Positions 44,714 through 58,000 of a DNA stretch of 64,000 nucleotides are shown one piece after another. The notes under the pieces were generated by a model. That model was not told the origin of the DNA. It searched no databases and was given only the letters and a program-made list of their open reading frames with translations. The DNA comes from Manihot esculenta. Lineage: Eukaryota > Streptophyta > Magnoliopsida > Malpighiales > Euphorbiaceae. How positions within the stretch are numbered: position 1 is the stretch's first letter; each line of letters begins with the position of its first letter. The position numbers and the translations under genes are program-made. Location of the stretch: positions 10,615,928 to 10,679,927 of the forward strand of contig NC_035168.2 in NCBI RefSeq assembly GCF_001659605.2, in the 5' to 3' direction.

Positions 44714-47212
44714 TGACCATGTCTAAAAATAGTAGAATTCATTTTGATCTAAAAATAAAGAAGACTGCAAAACAGTTTAGTAATGCAACCAAATTGCAAA
44801 AACAAGCAAGTTTGGGTACTTCTCAGCTGCCTGCTTAAGCATCTGCAAGTGAGAATACCGAGAATTCAGAATCTACAAGGCCACCCGAATGCGCAAAAAA
44901 TTCTAGTTGAGGAGAAGCAATGGCAGCCAAAGAGCAACCACTTTGCATCACCTGCCTAGTGCTGAACACGCCCTTGGAATTGCAAATAGGTATGATCCAT
45001 ATGCTACCCAAGTTCCATGGGATGGAAAACAAAGATCCACATTGCCATCTGAAAGAGTTTTACGTTGTTTGTTTAAGTTTGAGACCACAGGGGATAACTG
45101 ATAAGCAGATCAGGTTAGTAGCCTTTTCTTTTACTTTGATTGAATCTGTTAAAAATTAAATTTATTATTTGCCTCCAAGATCAATTACCATCTGGGTATA
45201 AATTAGAGATCTATATTTAAAGAGATTTTTTTAGCAATTAAAACTTCATCTATAAGGAAAGAAATTATTGGGATCAAGCAAAGGAAGAATGAAACACTCC
45301 ATGAATATTGAGAACATTACAAGCAATTGATTGCAAGCTGTCTCAAACACGTAATCACGCCAAGACAACTCAACCTTCACTTCTATGCAGAGTTGTTGCC
45401 TTTAGAAAGAAGAATAATATATACTGCTAGTAGAAGAGCTATTTCAAAGATGGAACCTAAAGAGGGTGAAAATCTGACCTCAAATATGGCTGCCAATTCT
45501 AGGCACTATGGCCAAGAAGAAGATACTCCTAGGAGCGCGAATGAGGTAAGTATAACATCCTTATATTCAAAAATTTCACAACCTATTGGTGCAATTCAAT
45601 AATTAGCTACATGAAGTCTGAATAATGCAAGGACTTTCAGTATTTGCAAAAAGTCTGACCATCCCACATATATATGCCCCACTCTTCAGGAAGATGAGCA
45701 ACAAGTAAATACAATTGGAGGATTCAATGAACAGCAAAGGAAGTATAATCTATTTTTAAATACGTATAATTCCATATGGAGATATCATCCTAACCTCAGC
45801 TATGGGAATAGACAATAAAACTTTCTGCCAAGAGTGAATTATCAAGCTTCAAAGTCATTATGTCTTTAGAAGATATTGTGCAATCACTTGCTATTAGTAC
45901 TCTCGCTTTTCAACAGGAAACAAAGGCAAGCGTATAAAATTTGGAGAACTAAATGAGCCAACTTGCCATTTCAATAAGCAAACTGGAATCCTAAGGGAAA
46001 CTTTCCTCTCAAACCGTGCCAAACCCAAAACAAAACACAAGTACAATCACATTACGAAGTGGGAATGAGTTGAAAACTGATAGCTTGAAGAGGCTTGCCC
46101 AAAGTAGTACCCTAGGTCTGATGCTAGAAATAGAGCAGGAGCTGGAAATTGAAACTGAGAAACAACCCCAAAAATAAAAAATAAAACATTCCACAATTCA
46201 GGTAACACGTTCCCTTTTCCTTGAAAGATTTGCTCAATCCAAAAGGGAAAGGGAAGAAAAAAAAATCTTAGAGATTTTTTGCAAAGTTCAGGTAAACATA
46301 CCTCTCCTTGAAACTATAAAGTAAATACCCAGGAATGTGAAACTTTTAAAAGATTTATGCACTAATAAAAAGAAGTTATGTGGACATGAGAAAATAAAAG
46401 TGGGTGAAAATGTGTTAGCTGTACTTCAAAGGAAATTTCACAAAAATACAAAGATAAAGGTATATTTGCAATATCATGTAAAATTGAAAATTGTGAAATT
46501 AGAAAGGCAATGTGTGATCTAGGAGCTTCAATAAATATTATGAATTTGTTTGTTTATTTATCTCTGAAAGTAGGTCTATTGAAGCAAATTGGAGTTACAC
46601 TCCAACTCTCTGATAGATCGATAATCTACCCTAAGGACGTGTTGGAGGATGTCTTGGTATAAGTTGGATGTTAATTTTTCTAGCAATTTTTTTTTTGTCT
46701 TGGAAATGGAAGGTGACGGTTCATCCAAATCTACCTATTTGTTGCTAGAGAGACCATTCCTCAGTAAAGTAAGAACGAAGATTGACGTGTATGAAGGCAC
46801 CGTAATATTGGAGTTTGATGGAGAGGTGGTAAAATTTCATGTCTATGATGCAATAAAATATCCTGATGCTAATTTTTCTCTTTGCAACATAGACGTTTGA
46901 GAGCCTCTCGCCTAAGAAATTTTTGAATTAAGCATGAAAGATAAGTTGGAAGTTGTTTTAACCAAAAGCTTGACAATGGACAGTCTTCAGAATGACTCAT
47001 TTAAATTTAATGAAGAAATTGAAAAAACAGTCCACTCAGTGAATGTTTTGAGCCATAAGGCACCAAAACTCGAGTTGAAAACACTTCTAGCTTATTTGAA
47101 ATATGTATTTTTGAGGAGTAATAATACACTTCCGGTTATAATCTCCTCCAAGTTGAATCCTTTAGAAGCAAAGAAGTTAATTTGGGTGCTAAATGAATAA
47201 AAAAATGGAAGT
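44714..47212 (+). pseudogene. Athila gag-protease with truncated reverse transcriptase
   Basis: A Gag region (FHGMENKDPHCHLKEF and LRPQGITDKQIRL at 44980-45120, then a broken stretch to 45700) is followed by protease segments (GASINIM at about 46520, then a flap and LLLERPFLSKVRTKIDVYEG at 46740-46800) and the start of reverse transcriptase (LPVIISSKL at about 47130). Frameshifts and stops are frequent. The reverse transcriptase is cut after about 30 residues, and RNase H and integrase are missing, so the element lost most of pol before or after insertion. Confidence 0.75.
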
Positions 47213-47297
47213 GGATGAAGCTTAGCATGCCACTAAATGTCCAGTCTAGGACAGTAAAGAAAGGCGCTGCTTGGGAGGTAACCCAAGGTGACAGGCT

Positions 47298-49088
47298 TAT
47301 AACGACCCAAAAATCGGACCGCTACCGACGCTAGGATCCAGATCGGCTTAAGGCCACCGAGACCCGTAGCAAGCCAAACATTCATCCTGTATACCTGTTT
47401 AATCCCATACATGATCAACAATTACATAAAAATTTAAAACTTTCTCATTTAGACATTCATTCAATCATTCATTCGTTCATTCATTCTTTCATTCATTCTT
47501 TCATTCTTTCATTCTTTCATTCATTCTTTCATTCATTCTTTCACTCATTCTTTCATTTATTCTTTCACCAAGCTTAACCTGTGCATGCACAAATCATAAC
47601 ATACATTAAGCTTGGTTTACATAATCATCATTAAACATTTAAGATCATGTACTAAAAAGGGATTAACAACATACTATGGTCAAGCACAACTCTAAACTTC
47701 CATAAGCATCATTATATTACATTTCTATACTATACATTTACATTACATCATATCCATGTCCACACTAACTATTACATACAACATGACTCTACTCCTGCTG
47801 ACCTCCTGGTATATCTCGTACCTGCAAATCTGGGGGTTAAGGGAGAGGGGTGAGCTATAAAGTTCAGTGAGCAGAATAAATAAACATTCAATTTAAATTT
47901 CATGCTTTCATGAAATGCAACACATCACAAACAATTCACATCAAGGATGGACTTGTCACCAATAGTCCTCTATATAGTCCAATCGTGCCAAGGGCGTAGA
48001 ATGGGCCTCACTGGTCTTTCTCTTAACATAACATAACATAGCATAACATTCTATAGTGCCAGGGGCGTAGAATGGGCCTCACTGGTCTTTCTCTTAACAT
48101 AGTGCCAGGGGCGTAGAATGGGCCTCACTGGTCTTCCATACCGTATCATCATCACATCATATCATACGAGGACTAAGGGATCATCCAACATCCATCCACA
48201 TCAACATCAAATAATGCAATGCAACATATTCGTGAATTCTAATGCAAACAACCTAGTATATCTCATGGCATACGTGATGCATGTATTATGCTCAAAATTT
48301 ATTTATTTACTTTGAAACATAAAGATTTATTCCACTCACCTCTGGTTGAAGTTCTAATGACTCTGAAGCAGCTATCTTACTGCTGAGGTCCTCGGTTCCT
48401 AGGGTCCGAACCTACACAGGTGGACTCAAATGATGGGCCAAACATCTATGAACATGACTCTAAAATACTCCCCAAAAACCCCCTAAAAACACCTTAAAAC
48501 AATCACATAAATCATGCAAAGGAAGGCTGAACAGGGCACTTTTGGCGGCAGGTTCGGCGGCCGAAAGTCCCTCCAGAGCCGAAAGTCATGCACCTTCGGC
48601 GGCACTTTCGGCGGCCGAAGGTTCCCTCAAGAGACGAAACTCATGCATGTTCGGCGGCACCTTTGGCGGCCGAAACTCCCTTCTAGAGCCGAAAGTCCAC
48701 TTTCGGGGGCAGGGTTCGACAGCCAAAAGTTGGCCTCCACAGGCAGGTTCGGCGGCCGAAAGTTCCTTCGGCTGCCGAACCTGAGTTCTTCCAAAGGGCA
48801 GAACTCAGCCTCTTTCATGCACAAAAGCCTCCCAATCCATTCCATCATGCATTTACCTAGTCTACAACATGCAAACTCAAGCCAACAAGCACATAGGGGT
48901 CTCAAACTAACTTAAACCCCAACCAAAACACATCAAACAACCCACATTGCTCATAAACATAACATAAACCCATAAAAACATTAAAACATTTCATAAAAAA
49001 CATGATTTTACCCTTCTAGAGGTTTCCGACATCCGAGATTCCACCGGACGGTAGGAATTTCGATACCGGAGTCTAGCCGGGTATTACA
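47298..49088 (-). repeat. Solo Tekay LTR, minus strand, in Athila
   Basis: The reverse complement runs from TGTAATACCCGG (49088) to a GACCCGTT-like end (47298). It is 1791 bases, lacking the TATA region and the upstream inverted-repeat cluster found in the longer LTRs. Flanking pentamers AGGCT and GGGTT do not match perfectly, which suggests an old insertion. It contains a TTCATTC/TTCTTTCA microsatellite at 47445-47570. Confidence 0.85.
47445..47570. repeat. TTCATTCTTTCA-type microsatellite
   Basis: Repeated CATTCTTT and CATTCATT words inside the minus-strand solo LTR. Confidence 0.9.
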
Positions 49089-49542
49089 GGGTTGTCCAAG
49101 CCTGTTTATTCTCAAATGTTTTACTTTCTTTTTAAATTTTTATTTTTTTCTATTGTCTTCAACCTTAGAGATTATTATATTTTTCTAGACAAGTCTGAGC
49201 TTCATGGAGATCATACTTAAGCCTTCATGGTAATTTGAGATTTATATGGTAAAATTATTTAACTTATTTTATAATCGCTCCTTGAAATGTAATTTTCTTT
49301 TAGAATTTTAATTGTTTTAATTATTTCACAATTTTCTTTTTACCTCTCAAAATTAAAACCTAACTCACCCTTCTCTTTTTTTTTTCCTCTCACGCCATCA
49401 ACCGCTCTCTCTCTCTCTTTGCTCTCCCCTCTTTTGCAGACTAGCTATGGCAAAGAACAAGTCAATTGTCGACCAGTCAAAGACACCGCCGACCACCATG
49501 TCCACGTTTAAGTGATGCCGAAAAAGCCTATCAAACCACACT
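49089..49542 (+). other. Athila internal region, start of env-region transcript
   Basis: Mostly T-rich. At about 49430-49460 a TTTTGCAG acceptor-like site is followed by ATGGCAAAGAACAAG, a likely start of the env-region ORF. The ORF is then interrupted by the solo LTR. Confidence 0.5.
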
Positions 49543-49547
49543 CGTGG
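49543..49547. repeat. Target-site duplication of the plus solo LTR, left
   Basis: CGTGG, matching 51787-51791. Confidence 0.9.
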
Positions 49548-51786
49548 TGTAATACCCGGCTAGACTCCGGTATCAGAATTCCTACCGTCCGGTGGAATCT
49601 CGGGTGTCGGAGACCTCTAGAAGGGTAGAATCATGTTTTATAAAATGTTTTCATGAATTTTAATGTTGTAAAGTATGAACTAAATGAGTTTTTGCATGAA
49701 AATAGCATTGGAGGAAAACCCAGGTTCGGCCGCCGAAAGTCAAGTTCGGCCGCCGAACATTTGCATGGATGCGGAGGCACATTCGGCCCCCGAACGTGGC
49801 CTGGCCAGCCACTATATAAGGGGCACTTAGCCGAAATGGGCGAGCTTTCTCCCATTTTCGGCCACAGCAAGCTTCCGACTTTCCCTTTGCAAACCTAGTG
49901 TTCTTCCTCCAAATCCCCACCATTTTTCTTGAGTTTTAAACTCACATTGCAAGTTTTGAACGTTTAAACCAAGTTTTGGAGCTTTGGGAACTCAGGAGCT
50001 CATTTTCGTGGATCTCCAAGTTTAGGTCGTCTCTCTCTCGATCTTCAAGAGGTAAGAGCCGATCTTAAGCTCAATGCATGTTTTAAGTAAGTTTTAAGTG
50101 ATTTTATGGGGTAGAATGGCATGTATAGGGTTGTATGAGTTTTTAAGCAAATGTTAGGTTTTATGTGATTTTTGAACAATGTGGCATGTTTGAGTATGCT
50201 TGAAGTGTTGTAGTTGGGGTATATGCTTGTTGAGACCCCTAGGAACTTGTATGCATGTTTTGGTTGAGATTTATGCATGATTTGAGAGTTGGGAGGCAAA
50301 TGTGCATTTAGGAGCCAAGTTTCTGCCCTTTGGCAGAAACCAGGTTCGGCAGCCGAAGGAGCTTTCGGCCGCCGAACATGGCTGGGGAGGCAGGCCTTTC
50401 GGCTGCCGAAGTTGCCCCCGAAAAGAGACTTTCGTCTCTGTCTGGGACTTTCGGCCGCCGAAGGTGCCGCCGAACATGCATGAGTTTCGCCTCTGTCTGG
50501 GAGTTTCGGCCGCCGAAGGTGCCGCCGAACCTGCCTGACTTTCGGCTCTGGAGGGACTTTCGGCCGCCGAACCTGCCGCCGAAAGTGCCCTGCCCAGCCA
50601 TTTCTTGCATGTTTTTATGTAGTTGTTTCATGATGTTTTAGGGGGTTTTTGGGGAGTATATTAGAGTTATGTTCATATATGTTTGGTCCCTCATTGGAGT
50701 CCACCTGTGTAGGTTCGGACCCGAGGAACCGAGGACCCCAGCAGTGAGCCAGCTGCTACAGAGTTTGTCAGAGCTAGCCAGAGGTGAGTGGAATAAACCT
50801 TAAGTTTTTAAATAAATGAAAATATGAATTTTGAGCATGACCCATGCATCATGAATGCCATGAGATATAATAGGTTGTTTGCATTAGTATTCACGAATAT
50901 GTTGCATTGCATTTATGATGTTGATGTTGATGTGGATTGGTTATTGGATGATCCTTTAGTCCTCATATGATATGATTGATGTTATGGCATGATATGGTAT
51001 GGAAGTCCAGGTTGTACCCATTCTACGTCCCTGGCACGATGTAAGAGAAAGTCCAGGTTGTACCCATTCTACGTCCCTGGCACAGTTGGTCCATATGATA
51101 TGTTATGATAAGGGAAAGACCGGTTGACCCATTCTACGTCCCGGCACAGTTGGACCTATGTAGAGGACTATAGGTGACAATACCATCCGAGATGTGATTT
51201 GTTGTGATGTGTTGCATTCCATGAAAGCATAAAATTTTAATATAATGTTTTATACTATTCTGCTCACTGGGCTTTCTAGCTCACCCCTCTCCCCTAACCC
51301 CCAGGTTTGTAGGTACGGGATAGATAGAGAAGGCAGACGAGAAAAAGTCATATGTATGTAATAGTTAGCTGTGGACATGACAATTGTAATATGATGAAAT
51401 GTAAAAATATTCAGGATTATTATGTAATGAGGTTATTGAGGATAGACTTGTGCTTGACCATAATGTATTGTAAATCCCTTTTGTCTATACATGATCTTAT
51501 GTTATGATGTTTATGTAAACTAACTCAACACAGGTTATTTTGCCTTTAAGGCTTGATGAGATCCCACAGAGGGACTATGTTATGTATATGTTCAGAGTAT
51601 GCACAGGTTGAGTTAGTTGATGACAGTATGTATGAAGAAAAGTTTTAAATTTTTATGCATGTTGTTGATCATGTATGGGATTATACAGGTTTACAGGTCA
51701 TATGTCAGGCTTGCTACGGGTCCCGGCGGCCTTAAGTCGACCCGGATCCTAGCGCCGGTAGCGGTCCGGATTTCCGGGGCGTTACA
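49548..51786 (+). repeat. Solo Tekay LTR, plus strand, with perfect duplication
   Basis: 2239 bases from TGTAATACCCGG to CGTTACA, flanked by CGTGG on both sides. It is of the same subfamily as copy 1, with a TATA box at 49813 and full inverted-repeat arrays. A solo LTR arises by recombination between the two LTRs of a complete element. Confidence 0.95.
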
Positions 51787-52791
51787 CGTGGTGAGACCAG
51801 GGGGACACCGTCGATATCAAAACAGACAGCTTAAAAGGAGAAAGCAACGCCGGCCATGGCATCACAACCAAAATTCATCATACCAACAATGGTGCCTTCT
51901 CCAGTCACGATAAGTCGAGCTACCCATTCACAAGTGAAAGTTAAAGCTCCAATGCCCAACGTGCATGTTGAACCAACAGAGGAATAGGAAATCAAGCTAG
52001 AGATTTTGGAGCAGTTGAATAAAAGTAAAGAGCAACCAAAGACTACCAGTCTGATTTTGGAGTCTTAAACTGATAACAGTGGTGAGGATATAGTTTCAGA
52101 CCTCAGTGGCAAAGAGGCCGCAACCCTAGCACAAGACGTCAATGACAGTAGCAACAGTGAGGAGGTACAACCTATGTCTCCACTGAAAAAAAAAAAGCAG
52201 AAGAAGCGGATGCTGAGAATCGCTGGCGGGAAGGCTAGGTACCTACCTAAAGAGCATGAGCTACATGGTAATTTTGATTTTCAGGGCAATGATAAAGAAA
52301 GGCATCAAGTTTTCCTCCATTCTGATATTTACCACTGCAAAAGTATCAATGATGTTGCCTTGACATAGTTGAACATGTTTGATGAAGTTTATGCACTGAT
52401 TGACAATATTGGTTGGAAAAAGATTTTTGCAATTAATTATTCATCCTATGTTGAGTTATGCAGGGAGTTTTATGTTACTTTTGAATTCTCATATGATGTT
52501 CAAGATTTCAATTTAAATACATCCCTTGTTCACTTTAGGTTAAGAGATACATCCCTTGTGCTTAAATTGGACAAAGGGCTTACTTTATGTCTTAAGAAAC
52601 ATATTTTAAAAGAGAGACTTATTGTAGTGAACTTTGATGAAGTTAAGCTATTTCTAGCAGTATTCTATTGCATAATAATTTGGTTCTTTGCTTTGGACAA
52701 TTAAATTTCAATTGGTTGAAGATAGAGTTGTGTTTCTAAAGATCTCAATTTCTATGCTTGAGGACAAGCACTGTGCAAGTGTGGGAGATTC
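51787..52791 (+). pseudogene. Athila env-region ORF, broken
   Basis: The frame at 52174-52704 (with a stop at 52366-52368) contains a segment IDNIGWKKIFAINYSSYVEL and EFYVTFEF that resembles the conserved domain of Athila env-region proteins (putative plant transposon protein). The first exon lies at about 49446-49540 across the solo LTR. Stops separate the parts. The role of this ORF in Athila is not established. Bases 52770-52791 hold the polypurine tract AGTGTGGGAGATTC. Confidence 0.6.
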
Positions 52792-54194
52792 TGATGAGTT
52801 TTCAAACTCGTTAATTTTTTCATGTTAATTTTTATGATTTTATTATATTCTTGATGGCAAAAAGGAATTTTTACTTGGATTTTAATTTTGTAAAGCTTTA
52901 GAGCTAAATATATTAAAAGAAACTAGTAGAGACTGTTTTAGAGTTGTTTTGGACTAAAAAGTTATACCTTGCCCAAAACTGTGATCCAAGCTCGACGGAC
53001 AGACAATTTAATTTTGATTTTGACAGTTATACAGAATTCAAATTATTTCAAATAGTTGCAAATATGATCAGCTCAATGATTAAGATAACAACAGTAGAAG
53101 GATTTGTTGATTTATTTTCTTTCTTTTAAATTTTAAATATTTTCTTTAATCTTTTTATTGGGAAAAAGGCTATATAAGGGTTGTTTTATAAGTATTTTAA
53201 TTCACCTCTTATTTTCAATCTCTTCATTCAGCACCCATCTTTCAGTTTCTTCAGCTGAACCTCTTTCTCTTCTTCTTTTTATTTTTTGTATTTTTGTTAT
53301 GACTTTTAATAGCTAAATACTCTGTTTCAATCTGTTTTTGATCAACATTACTTCCATTATTGTCTTTTTAGGTAATCAAGAGGAATATCCTAACTAGACA
53401 ACGTATCGCTAATTAACTCAAGTAAATACGTAATTATTTAATTGGATTAATATAAATAGTAATTAGCATATGTATTGCTAATTAACTAGACAACATATTG
53501 CTAGTTAATTACTTCTTTGAGAAACATTACTTCCATTGTTGTCTTTTTAGGTAATCAAAAGGAATATCATAACTAGACAACATATTGCTAATTAATTCAA
53601 GTGAATACGTAATTATTTAATTGGATTAATATAAGTAGTAATTAGCATATCTATTTATGTTAAAAAATTTAATAATTTAGTTTAAATAATTCGTTTGCAA
53701 TTATTAATCAAGTTTGGGTGTTTCTTTTTTTAAAGTAATTAATTAATTAAATCTACACTCTCGTTGGGATTATTAATTAACTAAAAATTAATTTAGCACT
53801 ATATAAATTAATTTAATCTTAAAAAAGAATTTGTGGCATTCGCTTGTTTGAATACTATAACTAAACAATAGAACATTAAGTGAATTACCTTTTGAATCAA
53901 TAATCACCTGAAAAACTTCTCAACCTGAATTACTTTCGGCTGAATTTTTAAATTAATTATTTATTTTGTCATTCCATCACACTTATTTTATTTTTTCTTA
54001 AGTTTTTTTAGATCAAATTTCCAATAGAAATTTCCTTTTTCTCTTTTTGGTTTTAAACAATTCTTCTTTTTCTTCGCTTGTCTTTTCAATTAAATAAATT
54101 TAAAATCTTTATGGGATCGACACTCATTCACTCTATCTACCAAAATTATTGAATTAAAAAAGAGAATCAATTTTAATTGACGGATTCGATGCCA
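52792..54194 (+). repeat. 3' LTR of the Athila element with an internal duplication
   Basis: 1403 bases. A segment of about 180 bases (53345-53522) recurs at 53525-53700: both contain ACATTACTTCCATT, TTTTTAGGTAATCAA and TAATTATTTAATTGGATTAAT in the same order. The 5' LTR has this region once. Confidence 0.8.
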
Positions 54195-54547
54195 GTAAAA
54201 AATATATATATATAGTGTTTAAAGATTATATCAAAATGACGTGATCCACCATATTTGATCTCAGAACGTATCCTTTATAAGGATATATTTTATATAAGGA
54301 AATGTCCTTTGATAAAATTGGATTGACTCACATGGATGATGTATTCTAATTTTCTTTTCATTTCTCAAAAAATCCAATCACAGTAACAATTTCATATATA
54401 AGGAAGGAGCAGAATCTTTGGAATGGCCAAATGAGCTGCCCATGACTTTGTGTTGCACAAAGTTAGATGAGGTGTCCTAAGCTAGACAAGCAATGAGTTA
54501 ATAGAGATCCGTAGTGATTTTGAATAAAAAATATGAAGATGCTATTC
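54195..54547 (-). mobile_element. Copia-type element, right LTR remainder
   Basis: 54200-54380 continues the match to the left LTR (28570-28700) interrupted at 43690. From 54385 to 54547 I see no match in the window and no gene. Confidence 0.5.
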
Positions 54548-54727
54548 TAAGCAAAGAAAAAAAAAAAAATATAATAGAGAAGAGTAAGTACAGTTTTAAG
54601 TTTAAGTGTGATCATGTATGGGATTTATCAGGTTACACAGAGTTGACAGTAGGCTTTACTACGGGTCCGGCGGCCTTAACCGATCTGGATCCTAGTGCCG
54701 GTGATGGTCCGTAAGCGGGCTGTTACA
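54548..54727 (+). repeat. Truncated 5' LTR end of Tekay copy 2
   Basis: It matches 62222-62405 with many one-base differences. Only about 180 bases of the LTR are present, although the LTR at 60108-62405 is 2298 bases. Confidence 0.8.
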
Positions 54728-54730
54728 GAT

Positions 54731-54742
54731 TGGTATCAGAGC
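54731..54742 (+). other. Primer-binding site of Tekay copy 2
   Basis: TGGTATCAGAGC, matching initiator methionine tRNA. Confidence 0.85.
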
Positions 54743-55008
54743 ATAGGGCCTCTAGAGTACGTGTGCTGAGCTAAGATGCTCAGGGATTAGAGATATCTCA
54801 CATCGGAAAGAGGTTGTTTTAGAGAGCAAGCACAATAGGAAGATCATGTCCACTAGGATAGGATGTTGAGTCCTGTCTTGCTGTGTAATGCCATGATTTT
54901 ATGCATGTGCATTTAATGCTTGCTATGATATGCTATGCTATTGTTGAGGGTTCATGTTTTTACATGGATCATATGCTAAAGTGTAATGTTATGTTTTCAG
55001 AAGCTAAA

Positions 55009-58000
55009 ATGAGAGGAACCCGTCGATCAGCTAGATTGACTGGAGCTCCGCCCGAGAATGAGGGTATGGAAGGGCGTCCCCCTGCTTTGCCAAGAGCTAT
55101 GTCCCAAAGGGCAGGCAGAGAAAGATCATCAAGGGACCCTAGAAGGTCGTTTGATGAAAGCAGAGGGAGACAGAACAGAGAAGAAGATCGAGTGATACAA
55201 GGGAAGAGATGGATGTGGATCCAAGAAGGGATGGAGGGTTAGGTGTTGGCACTACAAGAGGAGGATGTGGGATCATCACAGGGAGGCGGTCAGGCCTCGG
55301 GGTATGGTTATCCACCCCACTATCAGCCCTACCCACAGGGCCCAGGATATTCGATGGGAGGTACATCGGATTATCCTAGTTTTTCACCCATATCCCACAT
55401 ATATGCCTTATCCACCGTATTACCCCCCCATATCCACCATATCCCATGTATCCACCCTCACCTTTTTACCCCAGTCCAGCATACTCTACACCAGAAAGTT
55501 CTCACCTCCCCCACCACACCACCAGTGGTACAACCAGAAGCCCCAGTTATCCAAACACCTCAACCTGGCCCATCTGTGAGGAGCAAGGTAAAGATGACTG
55601 ATTACCTAAAGTTAGATGCTCCTAAGTATCAATCCGGAGATGATCCGTTTGAGTACATTAAAGCAGTCAAGATGATAGCAGATGAGCTAGGGGCAGATGA
55701 TACCAGAGCCATTCAGATGGCAGGGTTCACTTTAAAATGTAAGAAGGCGAAGGAATGGTTTGGCGTCTATGTGGACCCTCGGTTGGATAACATGTCTTGG
55801 GAGGAGTTTGCTAATGAGTTTGCCGGGTGGGCATTCCCAGATAGTTCGAAAGAGCTAAAGCTGATAGAGTTTGAGCAGCTCAAGCAGACAGAGGATATGA
55901 GTATTGATGAGTTTATTGACAGGTTTCTGGAGTTGCTGCGGTATGCAGGACAGGCCTATGATACGGAACAGAAAAAGGCCAGGAGGTATGCTATGAAACT
56001 GCATTCCAGGTATTCCTCTTTGATCCATGCAGCCGAGAGGGAGAGTTTCCACACCGTGGTGGATTTAGCACGGAGGATGGAGGCTAGTGCCATTATACAG
56101 GGTACAGTGAAACAGCAGCCGGCACAGTCCTCAGGTTCTAAGACCCCAGGTAGGGGTAAGTCAGATCCCTCTTCACAGGGTGCAGCAACTTCCAGTGGTA
56201 AGAAGTGGAGTGGTTCCACTCAGAAGTCGAGGAAGAATAAGTTCTGGAACAAGATTAAAGCAGGTCTGGGATTGGGCAGTGGCATGAGTTCAGGTTCAGA
56301 GGTTCCAGTGTGTAGTAGGTGCGGTAAAGCGCACAGAGGAGTTTGTCGCTTTGGGATTACAGGATGTTACAGGTGCGGCCAGGAGGGACACATGGCTCGT
56401 GAGTGCCCTCAGGCAGCTTTCACGGCACCATCCCAGCAGACAGCTCCAGCTAGCATGCCACAACCACCAGTTTCAGTTATGACGCAGGGCAGAGGCAGAG
56501 GGAGAGGGTCAGCCTCTTCATCTGCAGGTCCCAGAGGTGGAGGTCCGTCAGCTCCGGCGCGGATTTTCACGATGACACAGCAGGAGGCAAACACTTCTAA
56601 CACCGTGGTGTCAGGTAATCTCCTCATTGGGTGTTCTGAGGTGTATGCTTTGTTAGACCCTGGTGCTTCGCATTCCTTTGTTGCTCCCAGAGCCATAGAG
56701 AGAGTGGGTTTGATGACGTCTGGGTTAGAGTGTCCCCTATGGGTCAGTGGCCCTAAGTGTGATCCATCGTTGGCAGAGACAGTCTGTCGACATAGTCCAG
56801 TGTTTATAGATGGTAGATGCCTTCCAGCTGACCTTGTGGTTCTAGAATTGACAGATTTTGACGTCATTCTAGGGATGGATTGGCTATCTGCATATGGTGC
56901 TACCTTGGACTGCAGAGACAAGGTAGTTAAGTTCAGAGATGAGGATGGATCTGAGTTTGTCTTCAGAGGAGACAGGAGGGGCACGCCTAGAGGTCTGATA
57001 TCAGCCCTACAGGCTCGTAGGTTGCTCCGGAGGGGATGTCAGGGGTATCTAGCTCATGTGAGAGAGCTAGACAGTCAGGTTAGGGACCCCAGTTCAGTGC
57101 CCGTAGTCAGAGAGTTCCCAGATGTGTTTCCAGATGAGCTTCCAGGACTACCACCTGATAGGGAAATAGAGTTCGAGATTGAGTTAGTGCCTGGTACCAG
57201 ACCGATCTCTATTCCTCCCTACAGGATGGCACCAGCAGAGCTAAAAGAGTTGAAAGAGCAGCTACAGGAGTTGGTAGATAAGGGTTTCATCCGTCCAAGT
57301 ACCTCACCCTGGGGTGCTCCAGTGTTGTTTGTCAAGAAAAAGGATGGATCCCTTAGACTTTGTATCGACTACAGGCAGTTGAACAAAGTCACGACCAAGA
57401 ATAAGTATCCTCTACCCAGGATCGATGATCTATTCGACCAGCTAGCAGGAGCAGGTTGTTTTTCTAAGATAGATCTGAGATCGGGCTATCATCAGCTGAG
57501 AATCAGGGAAGAGGATGTACCTAAGACAGCTTTCAGGACCAGATATGGGCATTATGAGTTCTTAGTGATGCCGTTTGGGTTGACTAACGCCCCTGCAGCA
57601 TTTATGGATCTCATGAACCGAGTTTTCAGAGAGTACCTGGATCACTTTGTTATTGTCTTCATAGATGATATCTTGGTGTATTCCAGGAATGCAGAGGAGC
57701 ATGCCCATCATCTGAGGATAGTCCTGCAGACCTTGAGAGAGCATGGTTTATATGCCAAGTTCTCCAAGTGTGAGTTCTGGCTAAGGAGCATTTCATTCTT
57801 GGGGCATGTAGTGTCAGATCAAGGTATAGCAGTGGACCCCAAGAAGATAGAAGCTGTAGCCAATTGGCCTAGACCCACCACAGTGACAGAGGTCAAGAGT
57901 TTCTTGGGTTTGGCAGGCTACTACAGGAGGTTCGTTCAGGACTTCTCCAAGATAGCGGCTCCTATGACCAGATTAACCAGAAAGAACCAGAGATTCACAT

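Larger units (their letters stand above)
43702..54194 (+). mobile_element. Athila-type Gypsy element, internally deleted, hosting two solo LTRs
   Basis: LTRs start TGATGAG and carry matching ends (GACGGATTCGA). The primer-binding site TGGCGCCGTTCTCGGGGA (44670-44687) is typical of Athila and matches tRNA-Asp. Gag, protease, a short piece of reverse transcriptase, the sequence GCTTGGGAGGTAACCC (internal landmark of Athila) and an env-region ORF follow. It lies inside the right Copia LTR. Flanking 5-base sequences AGAAC and GTAAA do not match, so the target duplication has decayed or the ends are slightly misplaced. Confidence 0.8.
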
